Source: Prinsepia uniflora (lineage: Eukaryota > Streptophyta > Magnoliopsida > Rosales > Rosaceae). Taken from it: a stretch of DNA of 64,000 nt. Location: NCBI GenBank assembly GCA_032719365.1, contig CM064867.1, positions 70,926,136 through 70,990,135 of the forward strand, given 5' to 3'. This document shows positions 37,087 to 47,877 of the stretch, piece by piece. A program made the translations under genes and the position numbers. Under the pieces are notes generated by a model. It made no database searches. It saw only the letters and a program-made list of their open reading frames with translations, and was not told the DNA's origin. Position 1 is the stretch's first letter, and every line of letters begins with the position of its first letter.

Positions 37087-37100
37087 TTTCAAACCCAAAT

Positions 37101-38372
37101 TTTCTCAACATCATTGATGAAAAAACAACAATTAACCAAATATTTATTAGGATAAGTATTGAAACTTAGCAAACTAAATTTGTGTAGTCTGCAATTTTTT
37201 TTTGTTATGCATATAATCGTGCATATTTTTCCAATTTTTTTGTTTAATGATGTGAGGCCGTGACTACAAGTCCTCGTATGAACGCGACCCACAATTGTTG
37301 ACTCTGATATTTGTGGAGACAGTCAAGGCACACAAGGCATCGCAATGATCCATTCGGCTGGATAGAAATATGCAAAACGTTATTGGATTATTTTTTTATT
37401 AGAATAGTTTGCTAGTTTGCTCATCAAATTCATTTTTAAATATAAATATATATATATATATATATATTTTCGTGATATTAATATTAGAACAGATAAGTTT
37501 TCTTATATTTAGTTCTATCTATTTCTTTTATATTAAAAATATGTCTATTTTTAGGTTTAAATAAATTGACTTTGATAAATTATTCAATCCAATTTCATCC
37601 GTCAAAAGTTACCATGATTTATTGCAAATAGAAAATGGTAAATATGAAACCAACCACGTACTTATTTATCGCCAATTTACAAAATGGTATTGCAATTTAA
37701 CCGTTTATTTTTTAGTATTCAAAGACCATTCATGTAAAAAAAAAAACAACTATCCCTGTAAAAATACCCCAAATCGAAATCCATTTAGCAATTTAATTAA
37801 TCTCATGAATGTCCTCCAGTATGAAGTCAATTAATTGGCGCTTGAATGCTCATATTAATATAAGAATGCAAGGTTCACTTAAATTTCAAGAATGCCAATG
37901 CACTAAATATTTATTATTTTTTTCATTTTATTTTTGGGGAAGAAAATACTGGTTTTATTAAAAGGAGAAAATCGTACAACAAATATAAAGTGCTCCAGTG
38001 TGGCCTCATTAATTAAAAATTTAAATTTCATAGTACCTCAAAACAATAATTCAATTTACAATTTTGCCTCAGTCAAATTAGAAAACAAAGAAATCCTAGA
38101 AAAGCTACTGCTTAATTGACTAATTCATATTAGGAAACATAATCGCACTAACTTAAGAGTAGGATTACCATTAAATTTAGCTGCACTATTTGGTAGTCTT
38201 AATTAGCTGTGCTGCCAACTATGTCTTTTGATGAGCTATTTAGTTCTAACTTCTATTTAATGTTGCCCACTCTTTTCAGTTGTTATGTTTATTGAGCAAT
38301 AGAATTCCATATCGATAACTTACCAATAGAGAAAAGCACCATATAATAAATGGTTACACTTTTAATACCATT
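37101..38372. other. AT-rich intergenic DNA with a (TA)n microsatellite
   Basis: No gene is recognised. A (TA)n tract lies at about 37446-37468. The scattered short frames have no domain. Confidence 0.55.
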
Positions 38373-38598
38373 CATTACAAGAAAAGTTTAGTTGTCCGGA
38401 GGGATTTTCCCCGATAGAGGGAATACCCAACCAATCTCACCCTATCCGACGAATTTCGTGACGTAGGTGTGAAAAAAAAAATTTGATATTGTCTGACGAA
38501 TTTTTATCTTGCCTAATGTATCGTGCGTCGTTTTTGGGTAATATGACTGTTACCTGACAAATCTGTCTTCGTTGAGTAAAACTTTTTTTCTTGTAGTG
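38373..38598. mobile_element. 226-bp CACTA-type MITE
   Basis: The left end reads CATTACAAGAAAAG and the right end, reverse-complemented, reads CACTACAAGAAAAA. These match the consensus CACTACAAGAAAA terminus of plant CACTA (CMC/EnSpm) transposons with one change at the left tip. The flanking bases are ATT at 38370-38372 and 38599-38601, the 3-bp duplication expected for this superfamily. At 226 bp it encodes no transposase and is a deletion derivative or MITE. Confidence 0.85.
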
Positions 38599-38601
38599 AT
38601 T

Positions 38602-40020
38602 TAGGGGATTTGAGATAAAATCGCACACTTATTTAAGTGGTTAAGTGGAAATAATATTAATATAGTTAGTGGTAGTCTATTGGTCATGCATGTTTGTTGT
38701 CATCTTCTAATACTATTGACAATTATTTATTCTAATATATTTCCACTATTTTTTAGCTATGCATATTTGTTGTCATTTTTTTTGTCAAATGCACGATTAG
38801 AATTTTAACATCATATTTTATACTTAAACATATAACACTTTTATAATTAAACTTATATATTATAATTGATATATATATTTTTTAAATCAAGAATGGAATA
38901 TGTGTTGTTTGAATAGAAAGTTTTAGAACGAGTCTGGGGTGACGCGGGAGTGTTTATGTAGGGGTGGTGGTGAAAGAGTACATAACTTAGAATTTAGGGT
39001 TTAGATATATGGTTCAACTCTGCAACTATCAACCCATATTAATGATCAACATAATGTCACCAAATTAAAGGTTATATGGTTCAATAAAATAGCAACAACC
39101 GTTAATGCAGACAACTTTAACGACTGTAGTGGGGTGGTCGGGGTGTTTAAGTAGGGGTGACAATGAAAGAGTTTATGACTTAGAGTTTAAGGTTTAATTC
39201 TTGGATTTTGGGCATAAAGTCCAAAAATTAAACCCCAAATTATAAGTACTTAATCTAATCTTTTATCATTCAATAAAAAAAAATATTCAAAAATATTATG
39301 GTAGTGAAGGACTAATCAATATATGTCTTAATATTACCTATAATTTTTTAAGATAAAACCTCATACCTACCTAGGGGGTTAAATGAAGATAATTTCGTTG
39401 CTGTAAATCTTATTTTGTGTAATATCGCCGTACTAATTTTATATATTCTCTACTGCTGTACTCGGTAATTTCATGTTATCTTCTTGTAATCTTCTATTTT
39501 GTTTTACTACTAAATGCACAGCGACCAAAAAAAAGAAAAGAAAAGAACATGTGAGAAAGGGCCGTGCTTCTCAACTCAATAAAATAGTGTCAGTAATTAT
39601 TCTCCTCCTCTATTCGTGAATATTTTTAGGTAGTAACTTGTCGATGCAGCCTAAATGAAATGAATCACGTTAAGTTCTGGTACTATGGTAGTATATATGC
39701 AGTATGCGAATTATTGCGATTATGCCAGTAATATATGCTGGAATATTGCCAAATATTTTTCTTGCTTACGGAGATTCGGATTTTGAAAGGATATACCACG
39801 TAGAAATTGAGCGTGTTTCATGTGGAATGTACTCCACTAATGCACGTGCTATGCATTCTCGGCAAGTTTTCGGTGCCTAAAATGGAATGGGCCTTCCCTG
39901 GCTAGTACGCACACATCCACTACCAGATCTGGGAATACTGAGAGACAAATTAAGGTGATAATGCCACAATAAAACTCGATGGAGATGCTTGATATTGGTA
40001 AGGGCGGCGAGCCTGGTGGC
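38602..40020. other. AT-rich intergenic DNA with a diverged duplication
   Basis: Two diverged direct copies of a unit of about 75 bp with the block GTAGGGGTG...GAAAGAGT lie at about 38930-39005 and 39125-39200. No gene is recognised in the rest. Confidence 0.5.
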
Positions 40021-40080
40021 CAGGGCCGGCCCTGAGGTGGACGCAATGGAAGAGGGCACAGAGCTCTCGAAAAAATAGGA
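40021..40080 (+). mobile_element. Lone hAT-type transposon terminus
   Basis: The sequence CAGGGCCGGCCCTGAG at 40021 is typical of the terminal inverted repeat of plant hAT (Tip100/Zaff-like) elements. I found no matching inverted end or 8-bp duplication of CTGGTGGC (40013-40020) to the right. It is therefore a truncated remnant, or the palindrome arose by chance. Confidence 0.4.
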
Positions 40081-42064
40081 CTATTCATACATTGTAGGGT
40101 CAGTTTTGACTAATTATTTTGCTTGCTGATTTGGAGTTGTTTACATATAAACTTGTAAATCAATTACGAATCATTTCTATGTGTAATTTTTTTATTTTTA
40201 AAGCAAAACAATCATGATATCTTCAAACTAGAAAAAACTCAGCTTCTTTGAAAGCAAAAAAAAAAAAAAAAAAAAAAAAAAACTTGAATCTCAACTTAAC
40301 CAGAGTTAATTAATTATTCTTGAGCAAATTTTCAATCCAAACTAATGGACAATAGATTGTAAGATTGGATGATGGTGGCATGTTAGTGAAGAAAAAAATT
40401 AGTGACGATTAGATGACAAGATAAAACACCAACTTATTGAGACACGAAACTCTCACTTATCTCCAAGAATATGAATTCTAGTCACACACATTCAATCAAT
40501 TGTCTCTGTCCTCTCCAGTTAACAATGGCAACCCAACAGCTCATAAAGACAAAACGAGACTTTCCATATAGCTAGTTCTACGAAGGCTTATTTTCGCCGA
40601 GTTTGGTTGGTATATTGGAAATACTCTTTGAATCAAATCAATAATCACTGTTCTTTTTTAAGACTGTATGTTTAATATTGTGTGGTTAATTTGACTAATC
40701 CGGTGAAAATGCTTTTGAACCCGTGAACTCTTTATTTAAAAAGGTTTAACTATTCTTTGGCGACGATTTGATTAATTTGTTAGAAATGATCTTTAATCAA
40801 ATCGGTAATTGTTTCTTTGCAAATGTCAAATATATTATGTGATGATGATATAATTAGTAAGTTAAACGAATTTAATTCGGTTGATTCTAATATTGACTCG
40901 TAGATAATTTATTTCAAATTTAAACTTAATAATATAAGATAAGCATAATTTCTAAAAATGTCTCACTCTCCTTTAATAAAATAAAATTTAAAAAGAAAAA
41001 AAAAAAACTAGTACGTCGAAAGTGCTCTCTAAAACGAAGCAGATGTCGCTTTCCTTGCAAGGTGGATTTTGTTGAAAAGTAGAGTATACGATGTCCTCAA
41101 GCTTTGAAAATTCAAGATCCAAGGAGGAAGGTGAATGGAGTTTATGTAATTACGTATGGTGGCCCGCCATGGTAAGGTTGTTGGAGCCATAGAGTAATTG
41201 ACAGCACCAAAGCCACGTGGAATATAATTGGAATATTATTGTGGATATGGAGATGAGTACACACTACGCAGAGTACAGACTGTATACTGCATAGCCCAAT
41301 CACATCACATTATCACAACATAGCAAAAGCCCACAGTTTTGGAGTCAGAGGCTTTTGAAGGAAATTTCCCTGGCAAAGCTTTATATTTGTTTAAAGTAAG
41401 AAAAATTACTAGTTTTTTGTACGAAGCCTGATGTGGCAGCAGGAATCACAATAAAAATTGTGGATAAAGGTCCCCGTGAATACTCGACATGGTTGGGTGA
41501 TTATGGAGGCGAGGAAACGAATGTGGGTCGGATATGGTATAGCTCGCAGCGGGCATGGGGCAGATGATATTGGTTGTATAAACTTATAAATTGGTTGTAT
41601 AAAACTTACCTTAAGAAAAAAAAAAAATTAATTGTTTGGGGCGGATATGGGTACTAGTAACCGGTGGAAACAGGGTTGGGTAATACTCGGCTGTAATAAT
41701 TGGCTACTGAGGTGAGGTGAATATGAAGGTTGAAATTTGTAGCACGTATGGGTGATGGAGCCAGGTGGCACCCTGGACTCCAACCTCCCCATTGTCATTT
41801 GTATGTGGAAACTTTACTTAGTTATTTGTTTTTTTTATCACGAAGAAAATTTCATTCCGAAAAGAAAAGTAGAAATAAATATAAGAGAAAGCAGGATAGA
41901 AAATCAGAGCAGGAAAAAACTAAAATAAAGGGGATTGGAAGTAAAAACGCATGGCATACCATAAACGTCTACTACTAGCCCTGAAAAAACGGAAATTAAC
42001 TAGGGGGACATGGAAGTCCATCATTGTTTAAAACAAGCACTAAAAAGGATGGAGGGCGGTCGAT
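40081..42064. other. AT-rich intergenic DNA
   Basis: It contains an A26 run near 40258 and several short frames. No domain or transposon boundary is recognised. Confidence 0.5.
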
Positions 42065-42540
42065 CTAGACTTCTCTGCACATTCTCTGTCGCGCTTGAGT
42101 GACTAAGGTATCAGTTACCTTGTTTGTACTTCGGTGGGACCACCCAAAACGGATATGCTCAAAGTGAGATCGTTCTGATCGGATCTGAGATAGGATAGGG
42201 AAAACTTCCCAGTTTCCACGATCAATACTTCCAGAAATACACTTCATCAGGATTAGAGAATCCGACTCCACAGTAACATCCCGGAATCCTCGGTCCCGGG
42301 CAAAAGTAACTCCAGTGAGGATGGCCCAAGCCTCAGCAATAAGAGCGTTACCAGAACACTTTGCTCACAAATAGCCCCGCAAAAACCACCCTCTGAATTT
42401 CGGATAATTGCCCCAAGCCCAACAGGAATATCCGAATTCACCCAAGATGCATCACAATTGATCTTAACGGTCAAGTCCGTGTGGGGGGGGGGGGGGGGGG
42501 GGGGGGGGGGGTGGTGGTTCCAAGAAAGAGGGCCGACCTG
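42065..42540 (-). pseudogene. RNase H-like (RVT_3) fragment of a LINE or related sequence, broken
   Basis: On the minus strand, 42474 downward encodes VKINCDASW followed by GLGAIIRNSEGGFCGAI, the start of the plant RVT_3 RNase H fold with its first catalytic Asp (in CDAS). Shortly afterwards the frame is lost. A second frame (42271-42065) continues the fold with VTVESDSLILMKCI-like sequence and HRSTNKVTDTLV, the usual C-terminal helix region. The frames are offset, so there is at least one frameshift. Upstream a proline stretch is expanded into the 29-base C run. Such domains sit at the C-terminus of plant LINE-type pol proteins and in stand-alone RNase H-like proteins; this copy is non-functional. 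Confidence 0.75.
42483..42511 (+). repeat. Homopolymer of 29 G
   Basis: An uninterrupted G29 run. On the minus strand it is in frame with the proline-rich lead into the RNase H fragment. It could form G-quadruplexes, and its true length is unreliable because polymerases and base callers slip on such runs. Confidence 0.9.
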
Positions 42541-42658
42541 GGAACCGTTTGGAATACGAGAACCAGGGCGGGACGTAGCATAGTGGGACCAGATAAATGA
42601 ACTTAGTTATTAGTTTAGACACCGATAAATGAAAAATAGTCGCATTGCATTTGTACAA

Positions 42659-43369
42659 AATTTGATATGAAAACTTAACTTAGTACGCCATCATTATGTC
42701 ATCTTGTTAGTATACAAGTTTAAATATTTGGCCAAATTAATTAAAATTGCATCGCTAAATATAAAACGAAGGAATTTACAAATAAATAGATGCAATACAC
42801 ATACAAATAAAATGATTTGAGGGATTTGAAAGTAACTATTCCATAGTTATAATTAAGAAGAATCTTGTTTAGTCGGTTTCATGCTCATATATATAGTGCA
42901 TTATCAATTTCTTTACTTGTCTTAGTAATATCGCATAAATCTCATGGCACCTTCAATTTTTTTTGTTGGCTAAATACCACGAGGTGTCACGCAATTGAAA
43001 GGTAAGCTTAATTTTTACTGAGGTTCAGATTGCTTCTGCCCACAAAGTACTCTCAACGTCAATAGCAAATTCGCCATCTGAACATGCTAAGTTACTAACT
43101 GCACTACACCTTATAATTACACTTTCAAATTCTCCATTCAAACATAATCCTTTATAAAAGAAATTAGTCCAGCCATTTATGTGAGCCCTACATATATTAC
43201 TTTGAAAGTCCTACTTTTGCAAGTAAATGATGTTCAAATAGTATTCTAAATGAATGTTATAGAAATTAAAATTCCCTCATTGAAACATACTAAATGGTTG
43301 TAGATATCCTTAATATTTAGCAAATTTTACCAACCGTCCTTCGATTTTAATTTGAGTCTACTATCCATG
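42659..43369. other. AT-rich intergenic DNA
   Basis: No gene, repeat boundary or domain recognised up to the duplication flanking the hAT-like element. Confidence 0.5.
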
Positions 43370-43377
43370 AAGTTTAC

Positions 43378-44501
43378 TAGGGTTGAGCATATAGAACCGA
43401 AAAATCGAAATCATACCGTTTCAGATCAAACCATACCGAAAAAATTACCGAATAGTAAAATCGATTTAAGATTGGTACGGTACCGAAACCGTACCAATTT
43501 AGTTCGATACGGTTTCAGTATCGATGTTTTGAAAAACCTTCCCAATACCAAAACGAATTAGAATTTCTATTTTATGTTTTAAAATAATTTAAATAATTAC
43601 CTATTTGGTTTCATTACATGCCTTGCTTCTTTACGAGGCTTCCCTTTCTTCCTCTTCTTCATGAATTCCTGCTTCAAAGTGCCCAAATATCCACTACACT
43701 TGCTCAACAACTGACCTTTAAGCTCCCAGTCTTCTGCTTGCGGATTAATGAAGCTGTTATTATTCGCATCTACGTTAACATCAGCTTACAATTAATTAAA
43801 AAAAAAACTAAATAAATCATCCAATAACAACAACAACAACTTACAATTACAGCCGCCAAAGATTGTTGTTCTTCAACATCAATGACATGATATGATGAAG
43901 TCTCCATGATATGATGCAATCAACATTACAACATCCACATCCACATCCACATCCACCTCCATCTTCTCCTTTCGTATTAAACCTAGCCACGTCACCTCGC
44001 AGCAAGTCTGGCAATTCCTTTTTCAGTTGGCTTTTGCTTGTCCATCCATGTTGTAATGTATATAGGTATCCATGCATATATATATATATATATATATATA
44101 TGAGTGGTAATTTGAGAGCTATTACTTGTATTTCCACCTCAACTTCAATAAGAATCTCATGAAGCTCATGAGTACCTATTTGCAGCTCAAAGTTTAACAC
44201 GTATGTAACGCAATCAAAATTTGTAATAAAATACAGTATAAGTATCGAGCTAACAGATTATGAATAATATTTGTGAAAGGCAAATTGATAGAGAAAAAGG
44301 TTGAAAATAAAATTTCACAATTCTATACAATTTTGGCTCAAAACCAAACTGTACCAAAACTATAACAAACTTAATTGGTACGGTACGATTCGTTATCAAT
44401 TTCAAATTTTAGAATACCAAACCGTACCGAACCACTAAAATTAAACAATACAATTTCAATATCATCAAATATTATATCATAACGTACTATACCCAACCCT
44501 A
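43378..44501 (-). mobile_element. hAT-like non-autonomous element (1124 bp) carrying a KNOX gene fragment
   Basis: The left end is TAGGGTTGAGCATA and the right end, reverse-complemented, is TAGGGTTGGGTATA, agreeing at 12 of 14 bases. Eight-base duplications AAGTTTAC flank it at 43370-43377 and 44502-44509, as expected for hAT transposition. The subterminal 150 bp at each end are rich in ACCGTACC/GGTACGGT motifs in opposite orientation. No transposase is encoded. The interior contains a homeobox-gene exon on the minus strand (43618-43784), so it is a Pack-type element that has captured host DNA. Microsatellites ATCCAC (about 43933-43958) and (TA)n (44075-44101) also lie inside. Confidence 0.85.
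43618..43784 (-). pseudogene. Captured exon of a class I KNOX homeobox gene (ELK domain)
   Basis: The minus strand from 43784 encodes DVNVDANNNSFINPQAED, then ELKGQLLSKCSGYLGTLKQE, then FMKKRKKGKPRKEAR. The order acidic linker, ELK domain and the basic start of the TALE homeodomain is characteristic of class I KNOTTED-like factors. An AG acceptor lies just before 43784, and a GT donor follows at 43617 (CAT|GTAATG, where CAG|GTAATG would be normal). The remainder of the homeodomain is absent, so no functional factor is encoded. Unusual residues (W in AEDWELK, C for Y in SKCSGY, P for L in KGKPRKEAR) point to relaxed constraint. The source gene is not in this window. Confidence 0.82.
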
Positions 44502-44509
44502 AAGTTTAC

Positions 44510-47500
44510 TCTAATGTGAATATTTTTGCTAAAAAAAGTCGCACAACATGATACTTCTACCTTCGTTTTTAATATAAAATGTTCAAAAATGGACGAAACG
44601 TTCAAAAATGGACGAAATTATATTTATCGATATACATTGCGATAAAGTAAGATAGTCCGCCAAATTTGAATAAAATTTTGGAATAATGACGTTGAAATAT
44701 TATGAATCCGAGATGCTAGGTATCTTGTGTGGTGGCCCGGACCGTTTGTGCCTACTTCACATTTTCACTTGATCGTGAAGCAAAACAAAACAAAAGAATG
44801 CAGTTTGGCAGTTGGCACTCCCAGTAGTAGTACTTGTTCGTTTGTTTGTTTTGTGTAGTTGCCTAAGTTGCCTTGCCGTGCGGCCCTTGCCCCTTCCCAT
44901 TACGTCCGCTTTTCAAATTTACTAAGTTGCCTTGCCGTGCTCCTTCCCATTACGTCACGTCCGCTTTTCAAATTTACTAATTCCACTCCACTCCATTTGT
45001 CTTCTTTTCCATTTTAGGGTTTCAAATTTAAGATATTAATCTATAGTTTAATAATTGTCATCGTTCATAAATTAAAATAAATTTAAATTTAGCCCATAAA
45101 ATTTGAAATTTAATTTATGTATATGATCCTGAAAATACGTGGCAATTAATTGAAGCATTTTATTTTCCAAATTCTATTGATAGAGGTGGTGACTCTTTTT
45201 TTTGTTATTGAAGGAGAGGAGGAATTTTTTAGAAATTATTCATACAAGATGTTATCGGGGTCGAACTTGAGATCAATTGTCTACAAGTCAATACTAAAAC
45301 CAACTAAACTAGATTTATTTGACAGTTGGTGACTCATGTTAGTCAATATTGTATTACTTATAGAGTAATTTCTCTTTTTTTTTGGGGGTAAATAAATATA
45401 TCATTTTTGTTTTGTTTGTTTTTTGGTCAGCTGTCTATCTTATCCGTGTACCATTAAACTCTTTTGAATAGTGTGTTATCATATATTTGAATGTAACAGC
45501 TCACTCGCTAAATTAAAGTAAAATGATTGGGAACCTTTCTAGTTGACACACCACCATGCTGATTAAAAGCCATTTAGCATGAAAAGTGATTTCAAACTTA
45601 TATACTTTCATGTTGCTTTTGCGATAATGATATTACTTTTCGCATATTAACTAGAAAATTTTAAATTCTGAGGTGATCTTAAGTTTGATTTATATAATGT
45701 ATAGGGTCAATTTATATGATCGTAATTTTTTTTTCACTAATGTACACAAAGTTTTCCATTATGTAGGAGTATGGAGTATGAAAGAAAAATTATCCTTGAT
45801 ATAATAATAATTATAAATATATTTTTTTTATATAAGAATATTGAAAAAAGTTAATTATAATATATACATATTGTATATTGACATTAAAGTTAAATCTGAT
45901 ACCTCACATATGTACACCTTGATATGCAAATAATGTGACATTATTATTTAATTTAGTTAAATTCTATATTTTGATGCTTCAAATATGATCTCATACATAT
46001 CTTTACAAAATCCTAAGAAATGTTTGGATAATTGGTCTTATAAACGGGGAAACCCCCCCTAAACTGTGGGAGTGCAATGAGATATTGTTTGGGTGGATAT
46101 AGGAGAAGAAGAACCACCAAAATTATGTAGAGGAATAAAAGAAAAGAAAAAAGAAAAAAGAAAAAGAAAAAGAAAAGAAAAGAAATGAAGAGGAATCAAT
46201 GCAAAGAAGAAGAAAAGAAAAAAGGGAAAAGAGAAGGAAAAGATAAAAAAAATAAAAATAAAAAAACTGAGAATTATCCGATAGGATGCTTTGCACGCCA
46301 TTCAACAAACGCAGCGTCAGCACTCTCTGCAACGACCGCTCGAAAAACAAGCTTCCCACCATATCCTCAACTTACAAACAAAGCCTACCCTGGCCATGAT
46401 CCTCTGCTTCACTCCCCCACCAAATTAACTTAATCACAGCTCCACATCACGGCTCCTTTAATTTTTACACCTAATTTTAATCATATATGGAAAATGAGTT
46501 GGGAATGAAATATTATTTGGTTTTTTGTTTTTTATACAATAATATTGAAGAAAATTATTGTCGGCGTAGTTGAATTTGATAATATTTTTAATATTATTAG
46601 TAGTGGATTTCTCTGAATTACATCTAAATGTACAAAAATAAGTTTTTTTTATTAATTTTCAACAATTTATGTAAAGGATAAAAATAAGTCTTATTAGGGT
46701 TCTTTTAAAAAAAAAACATAAATGTTTATAAAATTATAGGAATGATCAACAATTTATGTATGCTTTCTAATAATCAGGTACATACATGATAACTAAATTT
46801 AATGTAAAAATTTCAAAGAAATTATCAAATAGTGATAAAGAGATTATAATATGTACATATGGAATCGACTTTATTGTTGAATTTGAAAATTTCTATTGAA
46901 ATATCACTAAAATGTAATCCAAAACGATATTACTTAGTGTCTAAAATTAAGTTATTTAACATAAATATATCATTATAAGCTTATACTTTTTTATTATTTT
47001 CCTCCGAAGCGCTTCTTTTCTCGGCCAAATCTTATCCTAACCTATTATTGATGGCAATCTCGCCTATATTAATACTTCGTCAAATTTTTGGTTAATATAT
47101 TAAAAAATCACTAATATGAATTTTATATTAATTTAGAGAATAAATTAATAAATATGTCTTAAAACTTAAAATCAACGGAGAAATATAATTTTATTGTGAG
47201 GTGTGGGGACCACACATATAGGCATGGTCCACCTTCAATTGCAGAGAGAATGAATGTGTCACCTACTGATCAAAAATCATGTCCATATTATAGATCTTGG
47301 TAACATCTTAAATAATATTTAAAAAAATATTTTTCAAAATGATGTGAAATCTGTTACTGGATGGTGGATTGCTTCACATGCCATTTTGTCATTCAATTAA
47401 TGTACTATCATTTGTTTTGGTAGTAGTTTATGTCAATAATGGTTGTTGAATATTTTTTAAAAAAAGATTATACAATACATTGAAAATTTATTGATATAGT

Positions 47501-47739
47501 GAAGTTGAGCATGTGGTTGCATAGGATTTCAATGATATGATAAGATAAAATTGTAACTTTTTTTTTTATAAATATTTTTTAGAGAGGAACTATGTGCATA
47601 TATATATATATAATTTTTTTTTACAAGAAATAAATTTGAGATCTCTGAAATTATAGTTTGACTCTTATTGCAATTCAGAGTTCATATGATAGTTTATTTA
47701 TTTTGGGCCAGTCATGAATGATATTTGATCGTTCTTGAG
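44510..47739. other. AT-rich intergenic DNA with small duplications
   Basis: It holds a tandem duplication at 44863-44980, a purine-rich (AGAAAAG)n-like stretch at about 46125-46265 and many A/T runs. No gene is recognised. The serine/phenylalanine-rich minus-strand frames near 46059-46362 are translations of the polypurine run. Confidence 0.5.
44863..44980 (+). repeat. Tandem duplication, two units of about 59 bp
   Basis: Both units start CTAAGTTGCCTTGCCGTG and end CGCTTTTCAAATTTA. The first has an extra CGGCCCTTGCC-like segment, and the second has CGTCA inserted near TTACGTCACGTCC. The high similarity indicates a recent duplication. Confidence 0.8.
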
Positions 47740-47877
47740 TTCTCTTTAACAATTTGTTTCACGTTAGTTCACAGGGAAGCAAATATTGGAGTGGCTCATT
47801 GTCTTGCTCGTCATGTTTTTTCTCACTCCTATATTGCTATTTGGTTTGAGGAACCATCATATCTGATTCTTAATTGA
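47740..47877 (+). pseudogene. C-terminal end of an RNase H-like (RVT_3) domain, LINE remnant
   Basis: The plus-strand frame encodes LVHREANIGVAHCLARH and then IAIWFEEPSYLILN before a TGA. HREAN...AH.LARH and WFEEPP are the usual last helix and tail of plant LINE-type RNase H domains. Nothing upstream continues the domain, so it is a 5'-truncated remnant. Confidence 0.72.

Noticed and set aside
36505..37117. Three long frames of 179-197 codons across the N run
   Set aside because: They consist of unknown residues from the assembly gap.
39849..40088. Proline/serine-rich minus-strand frame
   Set aside because: No domain is recognised and it overlaps the hAT-type terminus; judged spurious.
41430..41780. 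A further hAT-like MITE suggested by GGCGGATATGGGTACTAG and GGGTCGGATATGG motifs
   Set aside because: No inverted ends or 8-bp duplication could be located, so no boundaries can be supported.
46120..46300. Polypurine stretch considered as a retroelement polypurine tract
   Set aside because: No LTR start, PBS or coding region is adjacent; it is a simple A/G-rich repeat.
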